Position numbers and translations under genes: made by a program | The notes under the pieces: generated by a model | Databases searched by the model: none | The model's input: the letters and a program-made list of their open reading frames with translations, nothing else | Told to the model about the DNA's origin: nothing | From: Achromobacter arsenitoxydans SY8 | GTDB taxonomy: Bacteria > Pseudomonadota > Gammaproteobacteria > Burkholderiales > Burkholderiaceae_B | NCBI RefSeq assembly: GCF_000236785.1 | Contig: NZ_AGUF01000001.1 | Coordinates: 1-64,000, forward strand | DNA: 64,000 nucleotides | Direction: 5' to 3' | Part shown: positions 27,421 through 36,677 of the stretch, in pieces | Numbering within the stretch: the stretch's first letter is position 1 | How the letters are laid out: each line of letters opens with the position of its first letter

Positions 27421-28947
27421 TCAAACCGGCCCGGCAGCAACCTTTCTTGCGGCCCGCATCCGGCGCAAAATCTGCGGCACGATGACGACCGCCGCCGCCG
27501 CCAACCACAACGCGATCGAAACGGGGCTCGAGAACAACACGCCCACGTCGCCATCCGTGATCGACAGCGCGCGCCGCAAGTTCTGCTCCATCATGTTCCC
27601 CAGCACCACGCCCAGCACCAGCGGCGCCATGGGCACGCCGAACTTGCGCAGGAAATACCCGAGCGTCCCGATGCCCGCCACCAGCAGCAGATCGAATGTG
27701 CCCGCATTGATGGCATACACGCCGATGTAGCTGATGCACAGGATGCCGGGCACCATCAGCCAGCCGGGTACGGACAGCACCTTCGAGAACAAGCGGACCA
27801 ACGGCACGTTCATGACAAACAGCAGAACGTTGGCGACGAACAGCGATGCGATCAGCCCCCAGACCAGTTCCGGCTTGGTGTCGAACAGCACCGGCCCCGG
27901 CGTGATGTTGTAGAGCGTCAGCGCCCCCATCATCACCGCGGTGGTTCCCGAACCCGGCACGCCCAGCGTCAGCATCGGAACGAAGGAGCCAATGGCGGAC
28001 GATGTCGCCGCGGCTTCCGGCGCCACCAGGCCGCGCATATCGCCCTTGCCGAACTTGGCGTCGGGATCCTTGGCCTCGATGATGCGCTTTTCCTGCGAAT
28101 ACGCGACCGCCGCGGCCACGCTTGCTCCCGCCCCCGGCAACACGCCTACACCGAACCCCACCAGCGCGCTGCGCACCACGCTCCACCACGTAAACGCCAT
28201 CTCTTTCAGGTTGAACAGCTTGCGGCCGCTGGGCTTGACCTCGACGCTATGGCCGGCCATCACCTTTTCCAGCATTTCCAGCATTTCGCTGACCGCGAAC
28301 AATGCAATCACGACCACCACAAAATCAATGCCGTCGGCCAGGTGCACGGATTCGAAGGTGTAGCGATAAACGCCCGAGTTCGCGTCTACGCCGACCACCG
28401 AGATGGACAGGCCTATCATCGCCGCCAGCACACCCTTGATCGGCTGCTTGCCGAGCAGGCTGGTCAGGCAGCAGAACGCAAAGATCATCAGCACGAAATA
28501 TTCGGCCGGACCAAAGGCAAGCGCCCATTTCGCCAGCATCGGCGCAAGCAGGATGATGCCCACGACAGACACGATGGCGCCGAAGAATGCCGACCAGGCG
28601 GACAAGGACAACGCGACGTTGGCCAGCCCCTGGCGCGCCAGCGGATAGCCATCCAGCGTCGTCATGATGGCGCTGGCTTCGCCGGGCACGTTCAACAGGA
28701 TGGCCGTGATGCGGCCGCCATACTCCGCCCCCACATACACGGCGGCCAACAGAATCAGCGCAGTCTCGGGCGGCAGGTTCATCGCGAACGCGATGGGTAT
28801 TAGCATCGCCACGCCATTAACAGGCCCCAGCCCCGGCAGCACGCCCACCATGGTCCCGATGAACGACCCGATGGCCGCCACCAGGAGGTTCGTCAGCGAA
28901 AAGGCGACGCCAAAGCCTATCGAAAGATGATCGAGAATGCCGCTCAT
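27421..28947 (-). CDS. tctA: tripartite tricarboxylate transporter large membrane subunit TctA
   Basis: This 508-aa integral membrane protein has about 11-12 hydrophobic segments. It carries the TctA glycine-rich motif IGTMVGVLPGLGPVNGVAML near the N-terminus and its repeat GVGVLPGAGASVAAAVAYS in the second half. It is the translocating subunit for a carboxylate captured by TctC. The ATG at 28947 overlaps the tctB stop as ATGA. Length is typical. Confidence 0.95.
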   Translation of the reverse strand: MSGILDHLSIGFGVAFSLTNLLVAAIGSFIGTMVGVLPGLGPVNGVAMLIPIAFAMNLPPETALILLAAVYVGAEYGGRITAILLNVPGEASAIMTTLDGYPLARQGLANVALSLSAWSAFFGAIVSVVGIILLAPMLAKWALAFGPAEYFVLMIFAFCCLTSLLGKQPIKGVLAAMIGLSISVVGVDANSGVYRYTFESVHLADGIDFVVVVIALFAVSEMLEMLEKVMAGHSVEVKPSGRKLFNLKEMAFTWWSVVRSALVGFGVGVLPGAGASVAAAVAYSQEKRIIEAKDPDAKFGKGDMRGLVAPEAAATSSAIGSFVPMLTLGVPGSGTTAVMMGALTLYNITPGPVLFDTKPELVWGLIASLFVANVLLFVMNVPLVRLFSKVLSVPGWLMVPGILCISYIGVYAINAGTFDLLLVAGIGTLGYFLRKFGVPMAPLVLGVVLGNMMEQNLRRALSITDGDVGVLFSSPVSIALWLAAAAVVIVPQILRRMRAARKVAAGPV

Positions 28948-29381
28948 ATCAGGTTCTCCAGCAGTCCGCCGGGCAGGACCACGTCCAGCACCTTGTCGAA
29001 CAACACGAAAAAGAAAAGGCTCATCACCACCCCGCCGATGGCGCACTTGACCCATCCGCCCCCGAACAGCCGGCCCACGAAGACCGTCATCAGCGACGTG
29101 GCGATGACAAAGCCCAGCCACTGGAACAGGAAGGCATAGATCGTGACGAACACGACCATCAGCGCGATGCGGCCATTGGCGCCCGCGGGATTTGGTTCGA
29201 CGGCATGGCCGCCCTTGTAGACGAGCCACAGGCCGCACAGGCCGATGATCAGCGCCAGGAGCAGGGGAAAGGCGCGCGGGCCGACAGGCTCGTAGGCGAA
29301 TGGGGCCTCGATCCCCCATCCGGCGGCCGTCATGAAGACAGCCAGCGCCAGGGCGGCAATGCCCAGGATTCGATCATTCAT
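28944..29381 (-). CDS. tctB: tripartite tricarboxylate transporter small membrane subunit TctB
   Basis: This 145-aa protein has four hydrophobic segments, as expected for TctB. The start MNDRILGIAALALAVF at 29381 is chosen because the longer upstream frame is proline/arginine-rich and not membrane-like. Its stop overlaps tctA by 4 bp. It forms the membrane complex with TctA. Confidence 0.92.
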   Translation of the reverse strand: MNDRILGIAALALAVFMTAAGWGIEAPFAYEPVGPRAFPLLLALIIGLCGLWLVYKGGHAVEPNPAGANGRIALMVVFVTIYAFLFQWLGFVIATSLMTVFVGRLFGGGWVKCAIGGVVMSLFFFVLFDKVLDVVLPGGLLENLI

Positions 29382-29500
29382 GATCCACGTTTTCCGTTGT
29401 AGTCGCGGCGCGCGGCGCAACGATCCGCCGCCGCCGGCCGTGCCGGCGGCGGGTTGGCCCATGCGGGCGCGCGATCGGGAGGATGGTCCTTGCGGGCCGC

Positions 29501-30499
29501 TTACTTCTTCATCAGGCCGAACGTGTCGGCCAGTTCGCCGTACTGCTTGACCTGGTTCTTCACGTAGGCGTCGAGCTCGGGTCCGGTCTTGTTGAACGGA
29601 AACAGGCCCTGCTGCTGGCGCAGTTTTTCGAACTCGGGAGCGGCCGTCGTCTTGTTGAACGCGTCGACCCAGAACTGATAGTCGCTATCCGACACCTTGG
29701 GCCCCACGTAAAAGCCGCGGATGATCGGCCAGACGATGTCGTAGCCCTGTTCCTTGGCGGTGGGCACGGTGTTCAGCTTGCCCGGCAGCCGCTGGTCGTT
29801 GAACACGGCCAGCACCCGGATCGGCGCTCCGCCTTCCAACATCGTGAAGGCTTCGGCCGCGTCGCCCATGTAGGCCTGGATATGGCCGCCGCGCAGCGCG
29901 GTCACGGCCTCGCCACCGCCTTCGAACGCCACGAAGCGCATTTTCTTGAAATCGACCCCGGCCGCCTTGGCGGTCAGCGCGGCCTTCATCCAGTCCTGGC
30001 TGCCCACGGTGCCGCCGGCGCCCAGCACGATCTTGGTCGGATCCTGCTTGAAGGCGTCCATCAGGCCCTTCAGGTCCGTGTACGGGGAATCGTTGCGCAC
30101 CACGGCGACGCCGTAATCCGTGCCGATGGCGGCAAGCCAGCGCACGTCGTTGACGTTGTACTTGCCGAATTTGCCCTGCGCCAGGTTGAGCAGCGAACCG
30201 CCCGAAAACGCGACGATGGTGCCCGGCTCGTTGGGATGCTGGGCCACGATGTTGTTGTACGCGACGGCGCCGATGCCGCCGGGCATGTAGACGATGCGCA
30301 TTGCAGTCTTGAGCGCCCCGCTTTGTTTCAGGCCTTCGGTGGCCAGGCGGCAGGTCAGGTCGAAGCCGCCCCCAGGCTGGGCCGGCGCGATGCACTCCGG
30401 CCGGCGGGGTTCTTCGGCGGCCTGGGCGGTCCCCAGGGACAGGGTAATCGCGCCAAGCGCCGCGACGGCGGCGAAGCGCAGCTTCAGACTCGTGTGCAT
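29501..30499 (-). CDS. tctC: tripartite tricarboxylate receptor TctC
   Basis: This 332-aa periplasmic receptor has a signal peptide ending about GTAQA-AEE. The mature part carries the Bug-type ligand loop APAQPGGGFDLTCRLA and later GAGGTVGSQDWMKAAL. The start MHTSLKLRF at 30499 begins the signal peptide. The order tctC-tctB-tctA behind the tctDE regulatory genes matches the classical citrate/tricarballylate uptake locus. Confidence 0.93.
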   Translation of the reverse strand: MHTSLKLRFAAVAALGAITLSLGTAQAAEEPRRPECIAPAQPGGGFDLTCRLATEGLKQSGALKTAMRIVYMPGGIGAVAYNNIVAQHPNEPGTIVAFSGGSLLNLAQGKFGKYNVNDVRWLAAIGTDYGVAVVRNDSPYTDLKGLMDAFKQDPTKIVLGAGGTVGSQDWMKAALTAKAAGVDFKKMRFVAFEGGGEAVTALRGGHIQAYMGDAAEAFTMLEGGAPIRVLAVFNDQRLPGKLNTVPTAKEQGYDIVWPIIRGFYVGPKVSDSDYQFWVDAFNKTTAAPEFEKLRQQQGLFPFNKTGPELDAYVKNQVKQYGELADTFGLMKK

Positions 30500-30618
30500 T
30501 CTTGCGTCTCCAGGATTTATAGGTCTAGGTATGAGCTGGAGCCGCGTCACGGCGATTTGTTGCGCCTTGAAGGCTCCAGTGCCGTCAACCGTACAAAATC
30601 GAAGCTTTCCACAAGCTT

Positions 30619-32106
30619 TCAATTCCGGCTGATTTCGTGCCGCGGCGCAGCATCCGCCCCCTTTTCCAGGGAAAACACCAATGCCGCGCGCAATCCCGAC
30701 TGCCCCTGCCGGTTCTCCAGCATAAGGCGCGCCCCCAGGATTTCGGCAATGGTCCCCACGATGGCCAGGCCCAGGCCCGCGCCGGAGGTGTTCTTGCCCG
30801 CGGCGCCCCGCCGGAACCGCACGCACGCCCGGGCGATGTCCTCGTCAGTCATCCCCGGACCGTCGTCTTCCACGGCCAGACGCGCCTCTGCCGATCCGAT
30901 TTCTATCCGGACGGTGACCACCCCTCCCTGGGCGGCGTAGCGGATTGCGTTGTCGACCAGGTTGCTGACCGCCTCCCGCAGGAGCCACTCGGCTCCGCTG
31001 ACCATCGCGGGTCTGCAGTTCGCCTCCAGTCCGATGTCCAGCTGTCGGGCGCGCGCCGCCGGCAAAAGGGTACGGATGACCCCGTCCGCCAGGTCGGCCA
31101 GGTCTACCGGTTCGGCCGCAAAGCCCCCTTCGGCCAGGGAAGCGTCTTTAGCGCGCGCCAGGGCGAGCATCTGGTTGGTGGTGCGTACAGCCCTGTCCAA
31201 CCCCTCCTGCATCGCCAGAAGGGCTGTACGGACCTCCTGGGGGTCTGTTTCACGCAGGGCGTACGCAGTCTGGGTCCGCAAAACGGACAACGGTGTGCGC
31301 AATTGATGAGATGCGTCGTCCAGGAACTGGCTCTGGACCCTCCCCAAAGCCGCAAAACGGGCCATATGGAGGTTTACGGCCGCGACCAGGGGTAGGACCT
31401 CCCCTGGCATGTCGGACGCGCTGACGGGGCTTAAATCGTCCGCAGATCGGCTTTTGACTTCTTGTCTGAGCCGTTCAAGGGGTCTGAGAGCCATGAAAAC
31501 GCCCAGGATGATCACCAGCACGCTGATGAGGATCACCGCCAGGTCCCGTTCCACGGAGCGCACCAGGACCTTGTGGAGGAACGCCTGACGGCTTTCCAGC
31601 CCCTCGGCCACCTGGACGATAACCCGTCCCCCTTTGTTGGCGTACAAGGGCGGGTCCATGGGACGCGCCAGCGCGGCGACCCGTACCGGCGCCCCCTGGT
31701 AGGTCGCGTAGAAAAACCGCGGTTCGCCAGAAACCAGCGGCTGTTCGGGCAGGGGCAGCCCCGGGTGTCCGATTTCAGCCAGCCCGTCCTCCGTCGCCAC
31801 CCTGTAGAAAACGCTGCCATTGGCCGTCAGCTCGAAAAATTCCAGCATCAGGTACGGCTGCTCCATGGCTAATCCACCGCTGGCTGTGGATATGTTGTGG
31901 TCGATCGCGCGCAGCGCTCCGGAAAGGGAACGGTCGTAGGCAATGTCGACCTGGTTGCGCAACTGGTGGTTGGACAGCCATAGCGCGGCCATCATCACCA
32001 GGACCAGCGTTGGAATCAGCCACCAAAGCAACTGGGTTTTCAGTGTCCGGCTGCGTTTTTTCGCCGGGAAATCAGCGCTTTTTTCCGGACTTCTAGTTGT
32101 CAACAA
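30619..32106 (-). CDS. tctE: sensor histidine kinase TctE
   Basis: This 495-aa membrane sensor kinase has an N-terminal membrane segment (LWWLIPTLVLVMMAALWL), a periplasmic sensor region of about 140 residues and a second membrane segment (LAVILISVLVIILGVFMAL). The cytoplasmic core has an H-box DASHQLRTPLSVLR, N-box NLVDNAIRYA, and G-boxes VEDDGPGM and GAGLGLAIV. The start is TTG at 32106 or 32103, with GGAG just upstream, overlapping tctD by 11-14 bp. It presumably senses tricarboxylate and activates tctCBA. Confidence 0.93.
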   Translation of the reverse strand: MLTTRSPEKSADFPAKKRSRTLKTQLLWWLIPTLVLVMMAALWLSNHQLRNQVDIAYDRSLSGALRAIDHNISTASGGLAMEQPYLMLEFFELTANGSVFYRVATEDGLAEIGHPGLPLPEQPLVSGEPRFFYATYQGAPVRVAALARPMDPPLYANKGGRVIVQVAEGLESRQAFLHKVLVRSVERDLAVILISVLVIILGVFMALRPLERLRQEVKSRSADDLSPVSASDMPGEVLPLVAAVNLHMARFAALGRVQSQFLDDASHQLRTPLSVLRTQTAYALRETDPQEVRTALLAMQEGLDRAVRTTNQMLALARAKDASLAEGGFAAEPVDLADLADGVIRTLLPAARARQLDIGLEANCRPAMVSGAEWLLREAVSNLVDNAIRYAAQGGVVTVRIEIGSAEARLAVEDDGPGMTDEDIARACVRFRRGAAGKNTSGAGLGLAIVGTIAEILGARLMLENRQGQSGLRAALVFSLEKGADAAPRHEISRN

Positions 32107-32770
32107 GGTTCTCCAGGCAGTAGCCCATGCCTCGCAGGGTCACGATCTGGACACTGCTTTCCGCCAATTTTTTGCGCAATCGGTGCACCAGCACCTCGAT
32201 AGCTTCCAGGTTGATGTCCGCATCGTCCGTCAGGATGCGGTCAAGAATTTGCTGCTTGTTGATGGGTTCCCCGCTTTTCTGAATCAGGACTCGCAGCACC
32301 GCGTGTTCACGTGGGGATAACTGCAGGGGCTGTCCGTCGACAGTGAATTTTTGTGCGGAAGTTTCGAAAGCCAGGTTTCCCAGGGCAAGTCGCGGATGTT
32401 CGCGTCCGCGGCTGCGCCGGATCAGCGCAATCAGACGCGCTTCCAACTCTTCCACAACAAACGGTTTTGGCAGGAAATCGTCCGCTCCCTGGTGCAGGGT
32501 TCCGATTTTCTCGGCCAGTGAATCGCGCGCGGTCAAGACCAGCACCGGCGTACGGTCGTCCCGCGCGCGAATCTTCGCCAGCAAAGTATGGCCATCCATG
32601 CCCGGAAGTCCGAGATCCAGGATGACCGCATCGAATTCTTCGATCGCCAGTCTTCTTTCGGCGACCAATCCGTCATCAGCCCACTCAACGACAAAGCCGG
32701 CATGTCTGGCCAGGCTTCTGGAAAGCCAACGGGCAAGTTCGGCTTCATCTTCGATCAAGAGGATACGCAT
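32093..32770 (-). CDS. tctD: response regulator TctD (OmpR/PhoB family)
   Basis: This 225-aa protein has a receiver domain with acidic pocket LLIEDE, phospho-acceptor Asp in ILDLGLPGMDG (about residue 52) and Lys in LPKPF. The C-terminal winged-helix DNA-binding domain includes LSPREHAVLRVLIQ and VHRLRKKL. It is the first gene of the tctD-tctE unit, upstream of tctCBA on the same strand. Confidence 0.95.
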   Translation of the reverse strand: MRILLIEDEAELARWLSRSLARHAGFVVEWADDGLVAERRLAIEEFDAVILDLGLPGMDGHTLLAKIRARDDRTPVLVLTARDSLAEKIGTLHQGADDFLPKPFVVEELEARLIALIRRSRGREHPRLALGNLAFETSAQKFTVDGQPLQLSPREHAVLRVLIQKSGEPINKQQILDRILTDDADINLEAIEVLVHRLRKKLAESSVQIVTLRGMGYCLENLVDN

Positions 32771-33259
32771 GGACGCAGTCCGGGGGGCGATGGCTGGGCG
32801 GAATGGGAAAGCATGTTTGGCTTTTCCTTTATTTCTCTTTATATAAAGACTAATGATTAATAAGGGCTGTGGATAACTACCTTAACCTTGAAAACCTCTT
32901 TTTTTTCATCATCTTGCAGCCGTTTTTGCCTGTGCAAGAACTCTGTGTGGGAAAAAAGCTGAAGTTGGACAAGATTTTGGACCTGGCCGAAAACCCCTGC
33001 TTGTTCAACTTGCCTCCACAACATGTGCACAAGTTGCCGCCTTAGGAGTTATCCACAGCCCCTTTCCTGCAAACCGGGTGGCAAAGCGGCACTTTTACCC
33101 CGGAAAACACGTCCTCGCCTACCCGGATTTCTGCCCTTGCAAGGGGTCTAAACGAGCCTCCAAGGCGTTGCCGAACGCGGGGATTCCAGGGGAGACGCAG
33201 GCGCTTTCATTACAGGGGACTGAACAAAAAGTGATCAGCATTCACCGTAGAATTCCGCC
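32771..33259. promoter_or_regulatory. 489-bp AT-rich intergenic region with two exact DnaA boxes
   Basis: The region separates divergent tctD and the CLC channel gene and shows no protein gene. DnaA boxes lie at 32868-32876 (minus) and 33049-33057 (plus), facing each other 172 bp apart. TTGTGCACA (33025-33033, minus) is a near box. Between them are a T-rich run (32899-32908) and several TGTG/CACA motifs. Promoters for both genes must lie here but could not be assigned. Confidence 0.5.
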
Positions 33260-34624
33260 ATGGAACGAGACATCAGAATCAGAAAACCCGGGTGGGCAAG
33301 GCGGTTGAGAAGCGGTCTGCTGGCTGAAAATGCGGCCTTGACCTTGTGCATCGCGGGCGTGATGGGACTGGCTGGCGCCCTGGCGACGGTGGTGTTCCGC
33401 GAACTGCTGGCCTGGATCCAGATACTGCTGGGCGGAGGAGATATTCCACACGGAATGGTGTCTTTGGCCCGGGGCATGGATCCTTGGCAACGCTTCCTGA
33501 TGCCGGCCGCTGGGGGCGCGATAGCGGGTCTGATCCTGCAGCTCGCCTCCCGCTGGCTGCCCAGGCGCGGCGCGGCCGACTATATGGAAGCGATTTCGGT
33601 CGGCCGGGGCGTCATCGGGTTTCGCCAGACCGTGGCGCGCAGCCTGTCATCCATTTTTTCGATAGGATCGGGCGCTTCCATAGGGCGTGAGGGGCCAATG
33701 GTGCAGTTGGCGGCGATGTGCGCGTCGCTGACCGGCCGTTACCTGGTGCTGCCGCCCCGGCATTTGCGGCTGCTGGTGGCATGCGGCGCGACGGCGGGGA
33801 TCACCGCGGCATACAACGCGCCCATTGCGGGCGCCCTCTTCATTTCCGAGATCGTTTACGGTGCGATTTCCTCGGCCACGCTGGTTCCGCTGGCCGTGGC
33901 GTCGGTAGTCGCGAACATCGTCACCCGCCAGGTGTTGCACTACGACGCGGTCTTCCATATGCCGCATTTTGAGTTCGTATCCGGCTGGGAAGTCATCAAT
34001 TACCTGGGACTGGGCCTTATCGCCGGACTGGCGGCGCCACAGTTCCTGAGATTTCTTGACGCGTCGCGCGCGGCGTTCCAACGATTGCTGTTTCCGCTGT
34101 GGATACGGATGGCCGCGGGCGGATTGATCGTCGGCGCGCTGTCCGTGATCAATCCTGCGGTTTGGGGCAATGGCTACAGCGTGGTCAACAGCATGTTGCA
34201 CACGCAATGGGCCTGGCAGGCCGTGGCCGCGATTCTGTTCCTGAAAATGCTGGCCACTGCCGCCAGCGTCGGGTCGGGCGCGGTGGGCGGCGTGTTCACG
34301 CCAACGTTATTTGTCGGCGCCGCGCTGGGCGCGCTGTACGGGACTGGCCTGCAGAGTCTGTTTCCCGCGGGCAGCCTTTCGGCGGTGTCCAGCTACGCCG
34401 TAGTGGGCATGGGGGCACTGCTGGCTGCGACGACCCATGCGCCGCTGATGTCGGTGCTCATGATTTTCGAGATGACGCTCAGCTATGAAGTCATGCTGCC
34501 GCTGATGCTTGCCTGCATGACGGGCTATGTCATTGCGCAGCGCATCCGCCCGGAATCGGTCTACGCAAAGTCATTGGCGGTCAATCGGAATTTCAGGGTT
34601 CCTGTGCGCGGAGAAAGGCGTTGA
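33260..34624 (+). CDS. CLC-family chloride channel/transporter (ClcB-like)
   Basis: This 454-aa CLC protein has the selectivity motif GSGASIGREGP (the Glu is the gating glutamate) and the second motif SVGSGAVGGVFTPTLFVG. About ten or more hydrophobic segments are spread along the chain. CLC proteins move chloride, often in exchange for protons, and aid acid resistance. No CBS domain is present. It ends at a strong terminator that overlaps the convergent acetyltransferase gene. Confidence 0.92.
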   Translation: MERDIRIRKPGWARRLRSGLLAENAALTLCIAGVMGLAGALATVVFRELLAWIQILLGGGDIPHGMVSLARGMDPWQRFLMPAAGGAIAGLILQLASRWLPRRGAADYMEAISVGRGVIGFRQTVARSLSSIFSIGSGASIGREGPMVQLAAMCASLTGRYLVLPPRHLRLLVACGATAGITAAYNAPIAGALFISEIVYGAISSATLVPLAVASVVANIVTRQVLHYDAVFHMPHFEFVSGWEVINYLGLGLIAGLAAPQFLRFLDASRAAFQRLLFPLWIRMAAGGLIVGALSVINPAVWGNGYSVVNSMLHTQWAWQAVAAILFLKMLATAASVGSGAVGGVFTPTLFVGAALGALYGTGLQSLFPAGSLSAVSSYAVVGMGALLAATTHAPLMSVLMIFEMTLSYEVMLPLMLACMTGYVIAQRIRPESVYAKSLAVNRNFRVPVRGERR

Positions 34625-34712
34625 ATGTAAATAGCGAGTAAAAGCTCATATTTATTCTTTTGCTCCGACGCTACCATCTTGATGTCCAAAATGACATTCA
34701 AGGATTTGATAG

Positions 34713-34737
34713 AAAGCCCTTAAAAAAGGGCTTTTTT
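34713..34737 (+). terminator. rho-independent terminator of the CLC gene
   Basis: AAAGCCCTT-AAAA-AAGGGCTTT forms a 9-bp stem followed by further T residues on the plus strand. Its right half overlaps the last codons and stop of the minus-strand acetyltransferase gene (stop at 34720-34722). Confidence 0.85.
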
Positions 34738-35193
34738 CATGAAAACACGATTCAAGCCGATTTCCGTGGCGCGATGGGTTTCCAGATATCCGCGTCGCTG
34801 GTAGATGGAGATGTTCTCCGTCATGATCTCTTGCGTGTAAAGACGGATGTGCGCAAAACCCGCCAGGCGAGTTGCGTCTTCCGCCCATTGCATCATTTCG
34901 CGCCCGTACCCTTTCCCCTGCGCTTGCGGCGCTACGGCGATGTTGTCCAGCAGCATGCACGATGAATTCGGTTCGGGTATCAGCACGATCACGCCCTGGA
35001 TGCCGTCGCGCGTATCCAGAACATGGACCACACCCTCGGCAACGCGTGCGGGATAGTCGTCCAGCATCGGTCCGGGCGTGGCGCCGTTGCGCGCAATGTA
35101 GGGTGTGTATGCGTCCTTGACGATGCGCTTGACGGCGAGCACGTCCGCGAGGGTTGCGGGCCGTATGGCGTGGGATTCGGGAGGGGCGTGCAT
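34720..35193 (-). CDS. GNAT-family N-acetyltransferase
   Basis: This 157-aa single-domain acetyltransferase has the acetyl-CoA loop VAPQAQGKGYGREMMQWAE (about residues 87-105) and the downstream IYQRRGYLETHR. The start MHAPPESHAIRPAT is the first in-frame ATG. It lies just downstream of mnmE on the same strand (15-bp gap) and may be read through from it. The substrate cannot be predicted. Confidence 0.88.
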   Translation of the reverse strand: MHAPPESHAIRPATLADVLAVKRIVKDAYTPYIARNGATPGPMLDDYPARVAEGVVHVLDTRDGIQGVIVLIPEPNSSCMLLDNIAVAPQAQGKGYGREMMQWAEDATRLAGFAHIRLYTQEIMTENISIYQRRGYLETHRATEIGLNRVFMKKALF

Positions 35194-35208
35194 AGCCGTG
35201 CTACCCAG

Positions 35209-36561
35209 CTACTTCCCGATGCAAAAACTAGAGAAGATCTCGCCCAGCAAATCATCGCTGGTGAACTTCCCGGTGATGCCGGACAGGCTGTCGTGGGCCA
35301 GCCGCAGTTCTTCGGCGAACAGGTCCAGCACGCGGTCGTCCTGGCTGGCATGCTGGGCGGCCAGGTCCAGGTGTTCCGCCGCGTCCTGCAGGGCGTGCAG
35401 ATGACGTTCGCGCGCCAGCCACGGCGACTCGCCGCCCGGATTCCAGCCCGCGATGCGCAGGAGTTCCGCGCGCAGCCCGTCCAGGCCCGCGCCGCGCTTG
35501 GCGGAGATGCCGAGTTCGCCGGGACTGGCCGTGAAAGGCGCGGGCAGCAGATCCACCTTGTTGAAAACTTTCAGCACGGGCGTGCGGGCCGGCAGGCGCG
35601 CCGTGATCTGGGCGTCGAGTTCGTCGCCGGGCTGGGTGGCGTCTTGCAGATGCAGAATGACGTCGGCGCGCTCGATTTCCTGCCAGGTGCGGGCGATGCC
35701 GATGCTCTCCACTGTGTCTTCGGTTTCGCGCAGGCCGGCCGTGTCGACAATGTGCAAAGGAACGCCATCAATATGGATTTCCTGCACCACCTTGTCGCGA
35801 GTCGTGCCGGCGATCGGGGTGACGATGGCGACATCGTCGCCCGCCAGCGCATTGAGCAGGCTGGACTTGCCCACGTTCGGCTGTCCGGCCAGGACGACGT
35901 GCAGGCCTTCGCGCAGGATGACGCCCTGGCGCGCTTGTGCGATGAGCGTCGACAGGTCGGCCGTCAAGGCGTCCAGCGTGGGGCGCGCCTGGTACTTTTC
36001 GAGGAAGTCGATTTCTTCCTCGGGGAAATCCAGGGTTGCCTCGACGAGCATGCGCAAATGAATGATGCGGTCCGACAGGTCATTGACGCGCGCCGAAAAT
36101 TCGCCAGACAGTGATGCCATGGCGCCGCGCGCGGCGGCCACCGACGAGGCTTCGATCAGGTCTGCGACGGCTTCGGCCTGGGCCAGGTCCATGCGGTCGT
36201 TCAGGAATGCGCGGCGCGTGAACTCGCCGGGTTCTGCCAGCCGCAGGCCAAGGTCCCGGCCGGCGGCAAGGCAGTTGTCCAGGATGCGGCGCAGCACGGC
36301 CGGGCCGCCGTGGCCCTGCAGCTCGAGCACGTCTTCGCCGGTGTAGGAATGCGGTGCACGAAAGTAGAGCGCGATGCCTTCGTCCAGCAGTTCTCCGGCC
36401 GCTGATTTGAACGGCAGGAAATGCGCGTGACGCGGCGTCAGCTCTCGCTGGAACAGGCGCCGCACCAATCCGGACAGGTCCGCACCAGAAATGCGCACGA
36501 CGCCGATGCCGCCTCTTCCGGGGGCGGTGGCAATGGCGGCGATGGGGGCGTAGGCGGACAT
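35209..36561 (-). CDS. mnmE: tRNA modification GTPase MnmE (TrmE)
   Basis: This 450-aa GTPase acts with MnmG in wobble-uridine modification. It has the N-terminal tetrahydrofolate-binding domain, a G domain with [14 protein letters not shown] (G1), [12 protein letters not shown] (G3) and NKVD (G4), and the C-terminal CIGK cysteine motif. In many proteobacteria mnmE directly follows yidC; here about 12.7 kb of unrelated genes lie between. Confidence 0.97.
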   Translation of the reverse strand: MSAYAPIAAIATAPGRGGIGVVRISGADLSGLVRRLFQRELTPRHAHFLPFKSAAGELLDEGIALYFRAPHSYTGEDVLELQGHGGPAVLRRILDNCLAAGRDLGLRLAEPGEFTRRAFLNDRMDLAQAEAVADLIEASSVAAARGAMASLSGEFSARVNDLSDRIIHLRMLVEATLDFPEEEIDFLEKYQARPTLDALTADLSTLIAQARQGVILREGLHVVLAGQPNVGKSSLLNALAGDDVAIVTPIAGTTRDKVVQEIHIDGVPLHIVDTAGLRETEDTVESIGIARTWQEIERADVILHLQDATQPGDELDAQITARLPARTPVLKVFNKVDLLPAPFTASPGELGISAKRGAGLDGLRAELLRIAGWNPGGESPWLARERHLHALQDAAEHLDLAAQHASQDDRVLDLFAEELRLAHDSLSGITGKFTSDDLLGEIFSSFCIGK

Positions 36562-36677
36562 ATCAGGGGCTATGGCAAGGCAAGAACAATAGGGGAATAT
36601 AACTGTTGCGCGGCGCGTTGTTTGCTGGTTACTGTGGCCCCGAGGTTCAAAACCCGAAACAACTCTGGGAGATCACG

